The translations under genes and the position numbers were made by a program. Below are positions 21,490 to 34,306 of a DNA stretch of 64,000 nucleotides, piece by piece. Position 1 is the stretch's first letter. The number at the start of each line of letters is the position of its first letter. Origin of the DNA: Phyto melanocephala (taxonomy: Eukaryota; Arthropoda; Insecta; Diptera; Rhinophoridae); contig OW799237.1 in the NCBI GenBank assembly GCA_941918925.1, forward strand, positions 3,205,201-3,269,200, in the 5' to 3' direction. Under the pieces are notes generated by a model that saw nothing but the letters and a program-made list of their open reading frames with translations, was not told where the DNA came from and searched no databases.

Positions 21490-22085
21490 TTGTAAATATC
21501 CCCCGGGGGCATGTTACCTTGGCATAGTGTCAATGCCATGGTGTTATTGCTAATCCCGGGTATAGAGATGGTACTTACTCCTCTGGCTAGGGCATAGGAG
21601 AATCTAGGACTTCGTACATAAAGAGCTTAGGGAGAATTAGATGCCGATGAAGCGCACGAATCGAGTGAAGGTGGTCATGGGCTTGCATGGCAATCTTTTA
21701 GCGCATAAATTCATGCATCAAAAGGGCATGGTTAGTGACATCAGTGTCTTTATTGATGGGGCAGATGATAACCCTGAACCTCGTACTTAAAGAGGTTAGG
21801 GAGACTCAAATCGCAGAAGACTAAGGATCAAATCTAGGCACACATTAAATGTCAATGCTATGGGGATCTAAGACTAACAAAGATGCTGGCGGTTATAAAG
21901 GACTAAGCGAATTGGATTTTCTTCAATGTGAAATCGTTTTCTAGTCCACAGAAAACGCCTATAGTGGCACGGGATTCAGTGAAGAAAGTGATTCGATTTG
22001 GTAGGCACGAAATCGCTGGGAAGCAAAAGGGTTCGAAAAGGATTCCGAAATTGTAGTGGTTTGCTTCAATATTTCTCCAACACAT
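21490..22085. repeat. GC-richer unclassified repeat with two diverged internal units
   Basis: The block stands out by composition (CCCCCGGGGGCATG at its start). Two related segments occur: CTTCGTACATAAAGAGCTTA with GGGAGAATTAGATGCCGATG near 21610-21650, and CCTCGTACTTAAAGAGGTTA with GGGAGACTCAAATCGCAGAA near 21778-21820. No protein family was recognised in either strand. It may be an untranslated part of an old retrotransposon. Confidence 0.45.
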
Positions 22086-22980
22086 ATTTTTGTAAATAAG
22101 TTGTTAAATAGCATACAATGTGAAACACCTCAACCTACATTCTCTTCATTTATTTAGAATAAAATTTCCAATTGGGGGTTTTTATTTATTTACTTATTTA
22201 CTTGCGAGTACCCTCATAAAACATTAACGCCTTTTCTAAATATGAATGAGTACAAATTAAAATAAATGTCAATATTAATGGCTAAACTTATTATTTGTTT
22301 AATTTCAAAATTGAACTAACGTTTAAGACAGGTAGTAGAAGCGATACATATTATTTAAAACAATATTTTTTCTAAATTAAAATTTTGGTTAGTAGGAAAA
22401 AACTAACATATAACACAACATTTTGTAGTAATAATTTTTCGTAAAAATAATGCTAAAATAATAACACTAGAATCAATTAATTTGTTGTTGCAAAATATTT
22501 TATTTTGTAAAGCCTTCGTCAAAGGGAAAGTGACGTCAATTGGCTTTTCAATTTCCGCTCTAGACTTAAAACACCAAAAAAAGAAAATATTTTTTTTAGT
22601 GTTAAAAAGCATGAAATAGGAAATAAATAAAACATGACAAGTTTTCAACTTAATTAGAGAGTTCATATGAAAATTGAATGTCCAGGAATAATAAGGAAGA
22701 GGTGTTGCTAAGCTTAATTCAAAACAAGATATTTTGTTTTTAATAAAAAAAAAAAAAATATTAACAATCTATTACTTTGAGTACAATATTTATAAAAAAT
22801 TTTGAAATTATACGAGGGTTAACAAAATACAATAGTTCTGGTAATATTTGCACAAAATTCATATTTTATTAGAAAATTTATTTTAACCTAAGAATAACAA
22901 AAAAAATTTTATTAACAATAATTTTTAATTAAAAAAGTAATTCTAAAACATTGAATAAAATTTAATCATTTATAGTAAAA
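22086..22980. other. AT-rich intron sequence, nothing recognised
   Basis: No exon, RNA or classifiable repeat. A TACGAGGGTT motif at about 22812 resembles some mariner termini but stands alone. Confidence 0.45.
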
Positions 22981-24318
22981 CTAGCTGACCCGGCAAACGT
23001 TGTTTTGTCATATAAATTATTTCTAGGAAATATTTTTTACATTTAAAAAAAACGTAAACCATATGGGCAATTCCATGAAAATATCAACCACGACTGTAAA
23101 AACAAAAACTCTCAATAAAACTTTAATGATAAAAAAATACTCAAATTTTACTATGCGCAGGTATTTAGAGCTTTTTACATTATTTTAAGAAAAATAATAA
23201 GAGTTTAATCGGATTATCTCTTGGTAAAATGTCCAGCCCATTCCAAAGATAAAAAAATTCATACGTTTTCATATTATTACAAGCACTTTATAAATGTCTC
23301 TCAAACTGCATATTCATTAAGGAAAAAAGTTAAAACTTAACTAGTTTGTAGTAGGCTGAGGTGACAGTTAAAACTTAGCACCTATTTTAGAATTTAACTT
23401 TTTTTCTTAACATTATACCTTAGAATATTATAAGAGAAAAATCTGTCACATACGATATGTCACGTACGATATTAAATTATATTTATTATAAAATCATTTA
23501 AGGATTGTTTTCAATTAAGTATGATGAATATTAAATGAAAAATATGTGGTTTAGTATAAGAAATTAAAAAAAAGAAAAAGTACCTCTTAAGATTCGCAGA
23601 TTTTTTCATATTTTCATATATACCTCACGTACGTCACGTACGTACTCTAATTTTGCTCGATATTTTAGACAACAATTATTCGAATATAATTTTTTTTTTA
23701 AATAAAGTACCCTCTGAATGGTTACTCTTACTTTTGCAAAAATTATTCCACTTTATAAGAGTACAAATGTCACGTACGATGACATGGAATTGCCCATATG
23801 TATTCTACGGTATGCAGATCTATCTTAGTTTAAAATTTTATCGAAGTCGTTACGTTATTTAGGTGGGGCATAAATTGTCCCTTGGGGTGAGTCACCCTAA
23901 ATATTTAGGAGTATAAAAAATAGATGCGGAACGATTCTTAAACGTTTATTTCTGCATTAGCTGGACTATAAGTTGTGTACAATTTGAAAAAAAAATACTA
24001 AAAACTATAACGATGCAAGTACATAATTAAAAAAAAGTGGGCGTTAAAGTAGGCGTGGTAAAAAAAGTATCCTATTAATCATATCAGAGTCTTAGTTATA
24101 TTATGTTAAAATTTCAAGAGGATCGGTCCAGCAGTCTGGCCTACCTGAGGGGGTGTGAAAGAAGGCATGGCGTTGAGGGGTATGAAAAATAAATGTTGAC
24201 CGATTCTCAGACCTACCCGAAATGCACACAAGATTTCATGAAAATCGATCAAGCCATTGAGTTTAATCACAAATTTTATATTAGAGAGAAACAATTTTTT
24301 TACCATAAATTATATAGA
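22981..24318 (-). mobile_element. Non-autonomous Helitron-like element, interrupted
   Basis: Read on the minus strand, the 3' terminus at 22981 is CGTTTGCCGGGTCAGCTAG, a GC-rich stem followed by CTAG, as in Helitrons. The proposed 5' end at 24318 is TCTATATAATTTATGG (5'-TC start). Near the 5' end it reads CTGCTGGACCGATCCTCTTG-AAATTTTAACA, homologous to the element at 27301-28094. A separate foldback element (23060-23800) lies inside. The 5' boundary is inferred. Confidence 0.55.
23060..23800. mobile_element. DNA element with 18-bp perfect inverted ends, nested in Helitron
   Basis: CATATGGGCAATTCCATG at 23060-23077 and its exact inverse at 23783-23800 bound a 741-bp non-coding segment. Subterminal copies of (T)CACGTACG occur several times at the right side (near 23459, 23625-23642 and 23769). 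Because the end is the palindrome CATATG, the exact target duplication is ambiguous. The superfamily is not known to me. Confidence 0.65.
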
Positions 24319-24639
24319 TCTCTAGCAAAAAAATTATATTTTAAGAAACTCTATATCACAGCTAAATATAAATAGAGCAAATGTTCTTTTTTTAGTGAAA
24401 GGTAATATTTCCAAATTGAAATAAAAATCATTTCTTCTGAAACGAGCTTTGTAAGGAAGAGTTAAGCTATACTCCTTTACAAACCTGCTTGCACCTAAGC
24501 ACTAGTTATTACTGGGGAGATATGCAGGAATAGGGATTAAATAAACATTTTTATAGTTTTTATTTCATTAAGAATATTAAAAAAAATTTAAAAAATATCC
24601 TGGGAGGAGTGCGGGAACAAAAAATTTTAAAATGACTTT

Positions 24640-24725
24640 AGAGGCAAATTAAAACTTTGGAATTCTTATTAGAATCTCTCTACGGCTAACTTGCATGCGC
24701 GAATAAAACTTCGATTAAAAGGAGA
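24640..24725 (+). repeat. Fragment of the AATTACGG MITE family
   Basis: GAATTCTTATTAGAATCTCT followed by a GCGCGAATAAAACTTCGAT segment matches the interior of the copies at 4670 and 61091. Both termini are lost. Confidence 0.45.
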
Positions 24726-27300
24726 TAGACTAGATCTTTAGGCTTATGTCAGAGTGCCTTAAACCAGTAAACAACCTGCTCTATAATATGAATTTTAACT
24801 TACACTACACACAGGTAGTGCTTTAAAGCGCGCACATTAACATCAGCTTTAGAGAAATTACATTTTATTATTTTTTTTTTAATTTTTTAGTGATCTCCAA
24901 AATGAGGGGGAAAACACCAATTTTTTTTTAACAAGAATGTAAGAGAATTGAAATATGAATCTCGGGAAAGAATTTACTAAAATGGGAAATTTGTCAAAAG
25001 GTCGACCTTAAAATGTTAAAAGAAAGAAGTACTAAAGCAGATAATCCTAAAATACTGACACATGAGTAATCTTAACATGTAGGGAGGGGATATAAAAACA
25101 TCGAGTTTTGCTTTTTAAGTTTATCTAGTTTTTATTTTTATTTTCTTTAAATTTTTTTATTTATTTTTTTTTTTTGTAAAACAAAATAAAATTTTGTTAC
25201 AAAATTTTTTATCCAAAAGAAACACCAAAATGATTTATATCTAACAAGCTACTAAATTATAATTTACATCTAATACAACACAATAGTGTATTTTTTTTAT
25301 CGATATTTAAAGAACATGTGTGTAAAATCTGGTGTCGCAGTCGCTACAAACGAAAAAGAAAACAAAAAAAAAGCACACATAGACACACAGAATTAATTTT
25401 TTTCTAAAGAAGAATAAACAAAAAATTTATTTTTCACACATTTTTTATATCTGTTTAATTTATTTAATTTTTGTAGTTGTTGTTAATGCTTCTTAACAAG
25501 AATTTGATTGATAACCGACCAATCGAATGACCAGGTAAACTACAGCTACAGCACGAGCATGCAAATAAACAGATGGACAGACAGACGGATGGATGTTGAA
25601 AAAAAAAATAAATTAATGAATGAATGAATTACTAATAATTATAAAACAAAAAGAACAATATTTATTGAACAAAAAATAAATTTTATTATGGCTCTTTGTA
25701 ATGAAAATCTGCACGGAAAGAAAAAGAAATCTATTGCGCATAAAAATCTTCTTTAAGTGGTTCGGGAGAGAATCGTAGGTACCCTAGAACATTTATTTAT
25801 TTTATTTCAAAATCTAAAGATTACATGATAGACAAACGTCATATTCCTTAACTCGAAAATATTTTAAACATGTTAAAGAAGATCATTGCATGATTAAATA
25901 TTAATTTTGTTTAAAATCTTCAAACAAGTTCCTGTTGAGAACCGATTTTTGAAAAAAACGAAAAAAAAAAATCTGTTGTTTGGAATATAAAAATAAATAT
26001 TTAAAACAATTTTTCATGAGTCGCACGCAAGTAGCTGCTGCAGCTGGGATGTTATTGTAATAATTTATGATTATTAGAAACAATAAACAAGAGTTTCACA
26101 AAATAATATTGGTTTTCGAATTAATGCAATTTAATTTATGTATTTATAAGCACATTAAAAAAATTCTTATTTATAATTTGCAAAATAAATTGAAAAATAC
26201 TTTTAAAGAAATGCATACACACTCGCAATAAAAATAAAAGGATTATGACTACTTAAATCACAGTGAAAAATTAAAAAAAAAATTAAATCGGCCCTTTAAA
26301 CGATAAAATTAATTTTTTTAATCCTGACTTATAAGATTGTAAAAATATTGTGTCTGTCTATAAAATATTGTCTAAAAAATTTTTTATTTTTATTTTTATG
26401 TCTGTCTGTCTTTCTGTTTCCTCTTAAACTCAATCAGTACAAAAACTATTAAATAGACTTTGATTAAATTTGGTATATCGAGCAACCGCAATTTTTTTTA
26501 ACAGTAATAGACAAAATGCATGACCTTCACTTTATGTATCACACCATTTTATAAACGTACATACTTATCGTCGCTGTTCTGACGTAATCGGTTATGTGAC
26601 AATTTAAAAAAAAATTTTTGAAACTTTATTGTTCGTACATCTGTCTATCAAACTATTTAAGGATGTTTTGATTGATTCAAAAATAAACAATAGTCAGTAG
26701 CGTAAGTTTATACGGTAAAGTAACAAAACAAAATCCTGTTCTTTCCTAAAAACTTCTGTAAAAAATAACGACGATATGTTTTACAGTGTATGCAATTACA
26801 CATTATAATATCATCTAATTAGCTGCGCAGAGTAATATCCACTGTTTGCCTATGTAACAGACCAGAGACTCTGGAGAAAATCAAACCTTCAATCTCACAG
26901 CACATTACTGACTAGTATACCGGAGTTCTTTAGAATTTTCTACTTGAAGAAAAATAGTTGTTAATTTGAATTTTATAAATATTTAACCAAAAAAAAAGTA
27001 ATAATAATAAACTGCGTAATAATCTTGATGGTGTTTCTTTGCTGTCGTCATTTATATTCCTGTTTCTGTTCGTGAAAGTCTGTCTGTCTATCTATCTGAC
27101 TGCCCAATAGGCAGCTAAATAAAATCACCGTTAATAAGTTTAATAAAACATTTATACATTCTTTTGAAAAACTGTTTTTGTTTGGATTTTCCTTTTTTGC
27201 TTTCAACTATATTTTTACATGATTGAGTTGACTTTCTTTTCTTTTTCATTTCTTTTAAAAAAGTTTAATAATCCTTGGTCTATTTAAGGATTTCTATCTA
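24726..27300. other. AT-rich intron sequence
   Basis: GTCT/GACA simple repeats occur near 25568-25592, 26396-26412 and 27078-27095. No coding or RNA features are supported. Confidence 0.5.
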
Positions 27301-28094
27301 TCTCTATATATAAAAAAAATGTGTGTTTGTATGTTTGTTTGTGCTTTATAGACGGTTAAACGGCTGGACCGATTTCCTTGAAATTTTCACAGAATCTTTC
27401 TGTATGTCTGGAAGGAACTATAGGCTATACTTTGGTTTCAAATTGTAAGTTGGCGGGGTGCCACGCCCTATTAAAGAATAAGTATTAAATATTCACGAAA
27501 GTTAATGCAGCGAGAATCTTCAAATTAAATACGGTAAACTTTGACATCCACACGAACATTTGGGTAAAAAATGGGCGGACTTTCAATAGTAGGCGTGGCC
27601 ACATGAATTAAATACTAAATTTTGTAAATTTGGAAAACGATATCGATTAGAGTACTAAAATTTTGCAAGAGCAACTTTGACACCCAAATAAATATTTCTG
27701 GAAAAAATGGGTACATTAGAAATAGTGGGCGTGGCAGCTCTCATAGCAACTATATACTAAAATTCGTATATTTGGGAAGCGATAACAAATTTTGCACGAG
27801 AAGCTTTGACATCTAAATATATGACTATTTTGATAAGAAATTTATGCTTTAGTAATAGTGGGCGTGGCACCTGTCATATGAATTAAAGACAAAAATTCGT
27901 ATATCTGGGAAGCGATAATAGTTAGAGTACCGAAATTTTGCAAGAGACACTTTGACGCCTATATGATTATTAGAATAAGAAATGGTTGATTTAGTAATAG
28001 TAGGCGTGAAACTTGCAAAATAAATATATTTTTGAACTCTAAAATTTTTATTTCATTACGATGGGGGTGGCGGGGCACACCGGGTATTAGCTAG
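27301..28094 (+). mobile_element. Non-autonomous Helitron-like element with GGGCGTGGC units
   Basis: 5' end TCTCTATATATAAAAAA; 3' end GGTGGCGGGGCACACCGGGT followed shortly by AGCTAG, i.e. a GC-rich hairpin about 10 bases before CTAG with T next. Inside, four or five degenerate units of about 130 bp each carry a (G/A)G(T)AGGCGTG or GTGGGCGTGGC core (near 27590, 27728, 27858 and 28000). No helicase or Rep coding sequence remains. Confidence 0.65.
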
Positions 28095-28524
28095 TATATA
28101 TATAAAAATCAATGCCACTTTTTGTTGTAATTTTATAACTAAAGAACGGGCTCACCTATCACCTATATTTAGGCCTTGTTCCGGCTATTTAGTAGATGGT
28201 TTATGTGAAGTTTGCACAAAAACCGTCGAGCGATTTACGGGTCTTTTTTAAAATCGATAACTCCGTATCTCCGGGCTTAATAAAGATATCACAAAAATTC
28301 AGAAAGGACCAAAGAGCCTGTTAAAAATAATTGGATAGGTGTCTGGACGTTTTGGAAATCTTGAGTTTTAAGAGAATAAAATGGGTAAAAACTAAATTTT
28401 GGTACTTTTTTGAAAAGCATTTATCTTTGAGAGGGATAGCAATAGGAAAAAAATAAAAACGTAGTTTTACTCGCCTTAAAACAATCTAAAATGATACGTA
28501 GCGAAGCACGTACAGGGCGGCTAG
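28095..28524 (+). mobile_element. Second Helitron-like element abutting the first
   Basis: It begins directly after the CTAG of the preceding element (TATATATATAAAAATC) and ends ACGTAGCGAAGCACGT, a perfect-looking short hairpin, then ACAGGGCGG and CTAG at 28521-28524. The interior is non-coding. This end-to-end arrangement is common for Helitrons inserting at AT next to older copies. Confidence 0.6.
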
Positions 28525-31503
28525 TCGTTTATAGATTTTTGTTATATTTTCCTACCGTTTTTTTTTCTTTCTTTCTTTCTTGGGAGTGTAGGTGTTGTCT
28601 TCTTGACTTATCCTTACCAAGTTTTCAATATATTTTTTTTCTCTAAATTTTCAGTATTTATTTTCAATTTTAGATTCTGAGTTGTAAATTTTTTTTCCTA
28701 AAAAGTTCATTATTTTTAATTAATTTTTTTACTATAATAAGTAATAAAAGTTACAATTAGAAATTATAAATTTAAATTATTAGCCACAGAGTAAAAACGA
28801 TTGTCTTCTTTTAACCTCAATTGAGCATTTAAAAAAAATTAAATAAAACTTAAAACAAAATTATCTATAAATTTTTTTTTTATAATTTCTTTGTTTATAA
28901 AAATTCTCATTTAATTCTCTAAAAAATTCAATAAATTTTTTAATCATAGAACAATTTGTGATTAAATTCATTTTATTATAAAATTATTATTACTTTGTGT
29001 ACCTAAAAAAGTTCATGTCTTTTGTTTATGTACACTGTGTTGCATTACGATAATTTCACTCAATTTTCTTCAAAGATAAACCAATGAGTTTTAGAGAGAG
29101 GGTCAAAAAATAACTACTTTTATTCAAGAGAAGAAGATTGCATTTATATCAATTGTTCTTTTTCTTAAAGAGATAAAAGAATTATATTTTCTAAGTGTAC
29201 TATAACTCCAATTAGAAATATCATGAGAACTAGTTAAGTTGAAGTAGTTAAAAATGGATTTTTAACATGTGTGGGCGTGGCACTACCTCCTTTTTATAAA
29301 AAAAAAAATTGTACTGCCACACAAGTTTAACGTGTGCGTTTCAAAAAATCAGTCAGAAATAATTGTTTTTAAAATGGGCGTGGCACTTTCCAATTTTCTA
29401 AAATAAACTGAAAACGCGGGCAAAGTTTAAAGCTTATTATGTCTTGAAGTTGTTAAAAACTACGTTCATAATTTTCCTTAAAATGATACACAAGCGCCAA
29501 GCTTTGTTTGGTGGGCGTGTCATATATATTTCGCCCTTTAAATCAAAGTTTCAAAAAGAAACACTGAGTACTATAATAAATTAAAAGTTCTAACAATATA
29601 AAAAGCACACCCATGAGTAAGGAGTATTGCTTATAGGAGAGGTGGGCGTTCAGGTAGGCGTACTACAATCATTTCTGCAGATTAGTTTGATTTTGATATT
29701 AAAACTCATTAGAAATCAGTTGCCATAAAAAATCCATGAATTCCATGAAAAGTGGGCGTAAAGCCGTTTTTTTACAGTGTGAAAAACAAAGTAAAACTTT
29801 GGTGTATTTATAGTGATACAACAGAGTGTATTTATGTAGAGTTCATGCCACCATTAAAACTGGTTATAAAGTTCATTCATTTGTACAATTTCTACGTTCA
29901 TTCATTATTTCATTAATCATTTTATTTTCGTCTTTCATAAAATGTTTAATTTTTTAATTTTTGTTCTTGTTTTTCATTTTTTGTTGTTACAAAAAACAGA
30001 TCATATTTCGTTTTGCGAATAATAGGAACACAATATGTTTTCATATGGCCTGGGCAGCTTGTTTTCATTTATTTGAATCTTACGAACAACAACAATTGCC
30101 ATTGCGGTGGGTGGGGAGTGGAGGTGAGGTGAAATTTGCCAAAGCGAAACGAAAAACAAAACATTGATTTTATATTTTGATTAATAAATTGTAAAGCCAA
30201 ATGTAATTTATTAATGAAATTATTGATTAACTCTATGAAAGTAAAACATTCAGCTGTAACGAATTGTATATGCAAACCATAAGACAAAATTGAAAGTCTA
30301 TGCGGTTCTGTTTTTGCTTAACAAAATTTATAATAACTTAACTTAATCGTTTTGAAATATAGAAATCACTGTTTTGTTAGGTTCCCTTTATGACCATATT
30401 GGTCATGTAAAGAATCGAACGAATGACCTCTATGGCTTTTCCGACACATTCGGTGTTTTCAAAAGTGTTCATGACACTACATAAATCGTTTTAAGTTTGA
30501 AATATTAGTCAACAATGAAAATGCATTATTCTATCCAGTAGTACTTCATATTTCCCAGCACTAAACTGACAGCTGTCAAAATTTAAATATTTCATCACAA
30601 AAATTACGGAAAATTAAAATTTCAAGCTTACAATTTAAAGCACTTGGCGGATATGCTTTACTAATTAATTAAAAAAAAATACATCTTACGGCACATTTCC
30701 CTATGTTCTTTACATGAGTAAAGGAAGGATGGGTACAAGCAGAAAAAAAATTGTGGCAGAATATGACGAATTATAATTAATTTAAGAATTTAATTAAAAA
30801 AATCATATTGAACATACATCAGCCCGTCTGTGCAAGATATTAGTCATAAATATTTACCTTTTATTATTACGAGGGTTGGCGTTTCAAATGAACCAAATAA
30901 AACACTGTGCACCACTGATTTTCGCCAACTTGACTTATGTAAACTTTTAACAATTTGTACTTTTCACTACTAGAAAATATATTTAGTCATGAATGCTTAA
31001 CGTAAAGAGACACACATTTTAATATTAAACATTTGTGTTTGAAAAATTACATTTTTTTAACAAATTGCATCTGCCTAGATTGTTTTCCTCAGAAGTCACT
31101 ATGATTTCAAAAATCTAAAGAATGTATGTAAGTAGATCAACTCAAAATTGTATTAGTGTTTCAAATTCTATAACATTTTTAATTGAAATTATTTTGCGAA
31201 ATGAAATTTGATATTTATGTTATATGCTTAGAACTTAATAAAAGTTTTGTGATGGACCGATTTGGAACCTTTTTAATATCAAGTTATTTTCACTAATAAA
31301 AAATAGTTTTGTTGTAATTGTAACCCCTTTGGCTCTCGTACTATAGCCGCCGTTGAGTCTTCAAGAACCAAATAGGTCAAGAAACGGATAAGCTAGATCG
31401 TTAAGTAATTAATTAAAGATCGGGAATTAATATTAATTGCAGCTTTTTACAACTTTTCCGATGTAAAACAAATGGAATATAATTATACATATACATTACT
31501 CCC
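28525..31503. other. AT-rich intron with a cluster of GGGCGTG motifs
   Basis: Between 29265 and 29760 the core GTGGGCGTG or GGGCGTGGCAC recurs about five times at intervals of roughly 110-130 bp, as in the Helitron-like element at 27.3-28.1 kb. It is probably a decayed relative without recognisable ends. At 30385-30475 the minus strand has a weak B-box-like CGTTCGATTCTTT. Nothing else is recognised. Confidence 0.4.
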
Positions 31504-31972
31504 ACTTGAGATCGAAGTTCGGCTATGCCGAACCATATAGTTTATACCTCAGTTTTTGTCCAAAAATTTTCTGCCGATATCTTTGTCTGTAGTTGAACTA
31601 TTAAACCAAAATTATCTTTAAATGTTGCCAAAGTTTTCAATAAATTTTAAAGATGGTGCAAAATCTGACTTTGTTTGGGTAAAAACAGAGGTAATCATAT
31701 TCTTTCGCTCATATCTTAGCTTTTAATGTAACCACATAACTGGTTTATAATAGCAAAATTCTCGAAAGTATATCTGATAAATTGATACCATATAAGAGTC
31801 TGAGGTATACGTGAGGGCTTCAAAAAGTTGATTTCAACACTCAGCGGGATAGACTGACTAAATTAATTTCTCTATTATAGGTTCTAAAGTAAATATTGTA
31901 GAAATTATAAATGAAATGACCAACTTATATGTACCCATTTACACTCTCGTGTAAATGGTATACAAAACTTTC
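31504..31972 (-). repeat. Hairpin-end dispersed repeat, reversed copy
   Basis: GAAGTTCGGCTATGCCGAAC near 31513 is the palindromic end seen as ATTCGGCACGGCCGAAT at 34599 in the copy on the other strand. AAAAGTTGATTTCAACA (31834) and the TTACACTCGTGTAAATGGTA end also match. This copy is shorter than that at 33806-34632. Confidence 0.6.
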
Positions 31973-32869
31973 TTTGCAAATAGCGTTTGTAGTTTTTTTT
32001 TTTTTTTTTTAATTTTTAAATGTCAAGTATTTTCTATAAATTAAAAAATAGATAAATTAAATATAAAAATATTTTTTATTTTTAATTTTTGTTTAAAGTG
32101 TAATTATCGAAATATTTCTAAAAATCGACAACTTTCTAATAATTAAGAAATATTGAACATTCTCCATAAACTGGAAATTATTATTCTATATCAAAAACTT
32201 GGTTCAAATCTTTAACTTTTTATATTTATTTTTTTAATAAAAAAAAGTATACAAATTTTTAGATTTTTTAATACACAATTTTTAAAAATATATTTCTCAA
32301 ATCAATTATGACATTCCTTTTGATTATTGCTCAGCTAAAAGATAAGTTAATGCCAAACAAGTGAAAACACAATCAATTTATTATCTATTTCTTCTTTTCT
32401 TCTCATTTTTTATATTAAAAAAAAAATAATTAAAACAAAAAATATTTCTTTTTAAGTTTTTAACAATTGTTTGTTTTGTTGTATTGGAAATCTATAGAAT
32501 TGATGGATTACAAATGTAACATTTTAATAAATGCAGCAAAAACCTTGTTAGAGAAAAAAAATAATAAAAAAAAAGTATAAATTCAAATTCATTTTAAAAG
32601 CGTCTTAATTTGTTGGTGTATCTAATTTGGAGGAAAAGTATTTAGTTCATTTTCTATTATATTGAATAAAAAAAAATATATTTTATGAAAAATGTCTTCA
32701 AACATTCTTGCACATGTAGATACATATCAGTCGTTTGCAATAAGAGGGTCTTAACTCGAAAAATTCCCGATTTAAAATAAATGATGAAAATTGTTACTTA
32801 AAATGTTTCAGCTAAAATAAGCTCTGCCTCAAAATCATAAACCATCATGCTATGCCCTCGAAAGCCGAG
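31973..32869. other. AT-rich intron sequence, nothing recognised
   Basis: Long poly-T and poly-A runs and no classifiable feature. Confidence 0.5.
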
Positions 32870-33480
32870 CACTCACTACAAAGAGTGTAATTCATTGATG
32901 GCCAAAAATGTTTTGCGGAGGTATTGGTTTAGGACAATACGTTGCGGTGGTTAAGACAGTGACACAAAAAAGTAAGCACACAGTTTCTTATTACAATTTA
33001 ATCACAAGAATTTTTTTTGGTTTTAAAAAATTTGAAATAATGCAGTTCATACTGAATTTGCAATTTTTTTTAGTCGGACAAAAAGTTAAAGTAAAGATTT
33101 CCATTAAAATTTAAACGCAAGAAATTCAGTTGCATGCTAGCGTTCAAACAAGCACATTGTCATCACTAGTTTTATGATAAAGCAAATACAAAACTTTTAG
33201 TTAAGATTTTAACTGAGTAGTTTCATGTGTCTCCTTTTTAAATATTTGCAGTACACTTTGAATATTTTTTCTTTATTGTATGCGATTATTGAAATGTGAG
33301 AAGTTGCGTGAGAAAAACTTTCTTTTTCTTTTTATATATTAAATATATTCATGTTTTTACGTACACGAAGTAATTTTTTTATAAAAAAATATTATTCACG
33401 AAATTTCTCCCAGTGCACACAAAATACACTCACTACTTCATACATATTTCTCTTTGTGATGAAGACTTATCTAAATATCC
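32870..33480 (+). repeat. Unclassified dispersed repeat, copy 2
   Basis: Same order of blocks as 1640-1990, including AGTACACTTTGAATATTTTT, ATTGAAATGTGAGAA and CACGAAATTTCTCCCAGTGC. Compared with copy 1 it has extra sequence after CAAAGAGTGTAA. No coding potential was found; the open frames here are chance. Confidence 0.55.
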
Positions 33481-33805
33481 CAAACAAGTATTGTATTATT
33501 GTTGTTATTTTATTTCAGTTCCTTCATTGGCCTTCTCAAACTTTCATAGTTTATTGTGTTGAATTTTTGTTTTTAGAACAAGACGTGAAACGAGCAAATA
33601 ACCGGCGTTGAAAAAATAAAAAAAAAATATTTAACAAATTAAATTACAATAAATAAATAAATCAATATTTTCTTTAAAAACACTTTACTGTCTAAATAAG
33701 TAAACAACTTCATTGTGGAAAAACACACGATTGTGAGTGAATTTTTTCACACTTGTACAGTGTCATTTACAATACGGTGCCCCTGTAACGGCGAAACAAG
33801 CATTA

Positions 33806-34274
33806 TTATACCCTTCACACAGTGAAAAAGGGTATAAATAGGTTTGTCATTCCGTGTGAAATTTCTACAATTTTGATTTCCGACCCCATAAAGTATATAT
33901 TTTCTGAAAGCTTATGAATAGGGGAGTCGATTAAGCCCTGTCAGTCTGTCCGTGTGTATGTTGAAATCAACTTTTTGAAGCCCCCCGACATCGCTTGGAC
34001 TCGGGGTGAGGTATTAAAATATCAGAAATATTCGGGAGTAGATCGCTATTGAAAATCAGAAACATCGGTACATAAACAACTGAGATATGAGCAAAAACCC
34101 ACGACCACCGCGATTTTTTCTTCACAAAAACAACATTACAACAACAACATACTACATACAAACGTGTATACTGGTTAGAGAAAACGTGGCATCGAATCCC
34201 AGCTGAGCAAAAAAAATTTTTTTTATTTTTTTTTATTTTTTTTTTATATTTTATTTAATATATTATTTATTTTT

Positions 34275-34306
<32 letters not shown>

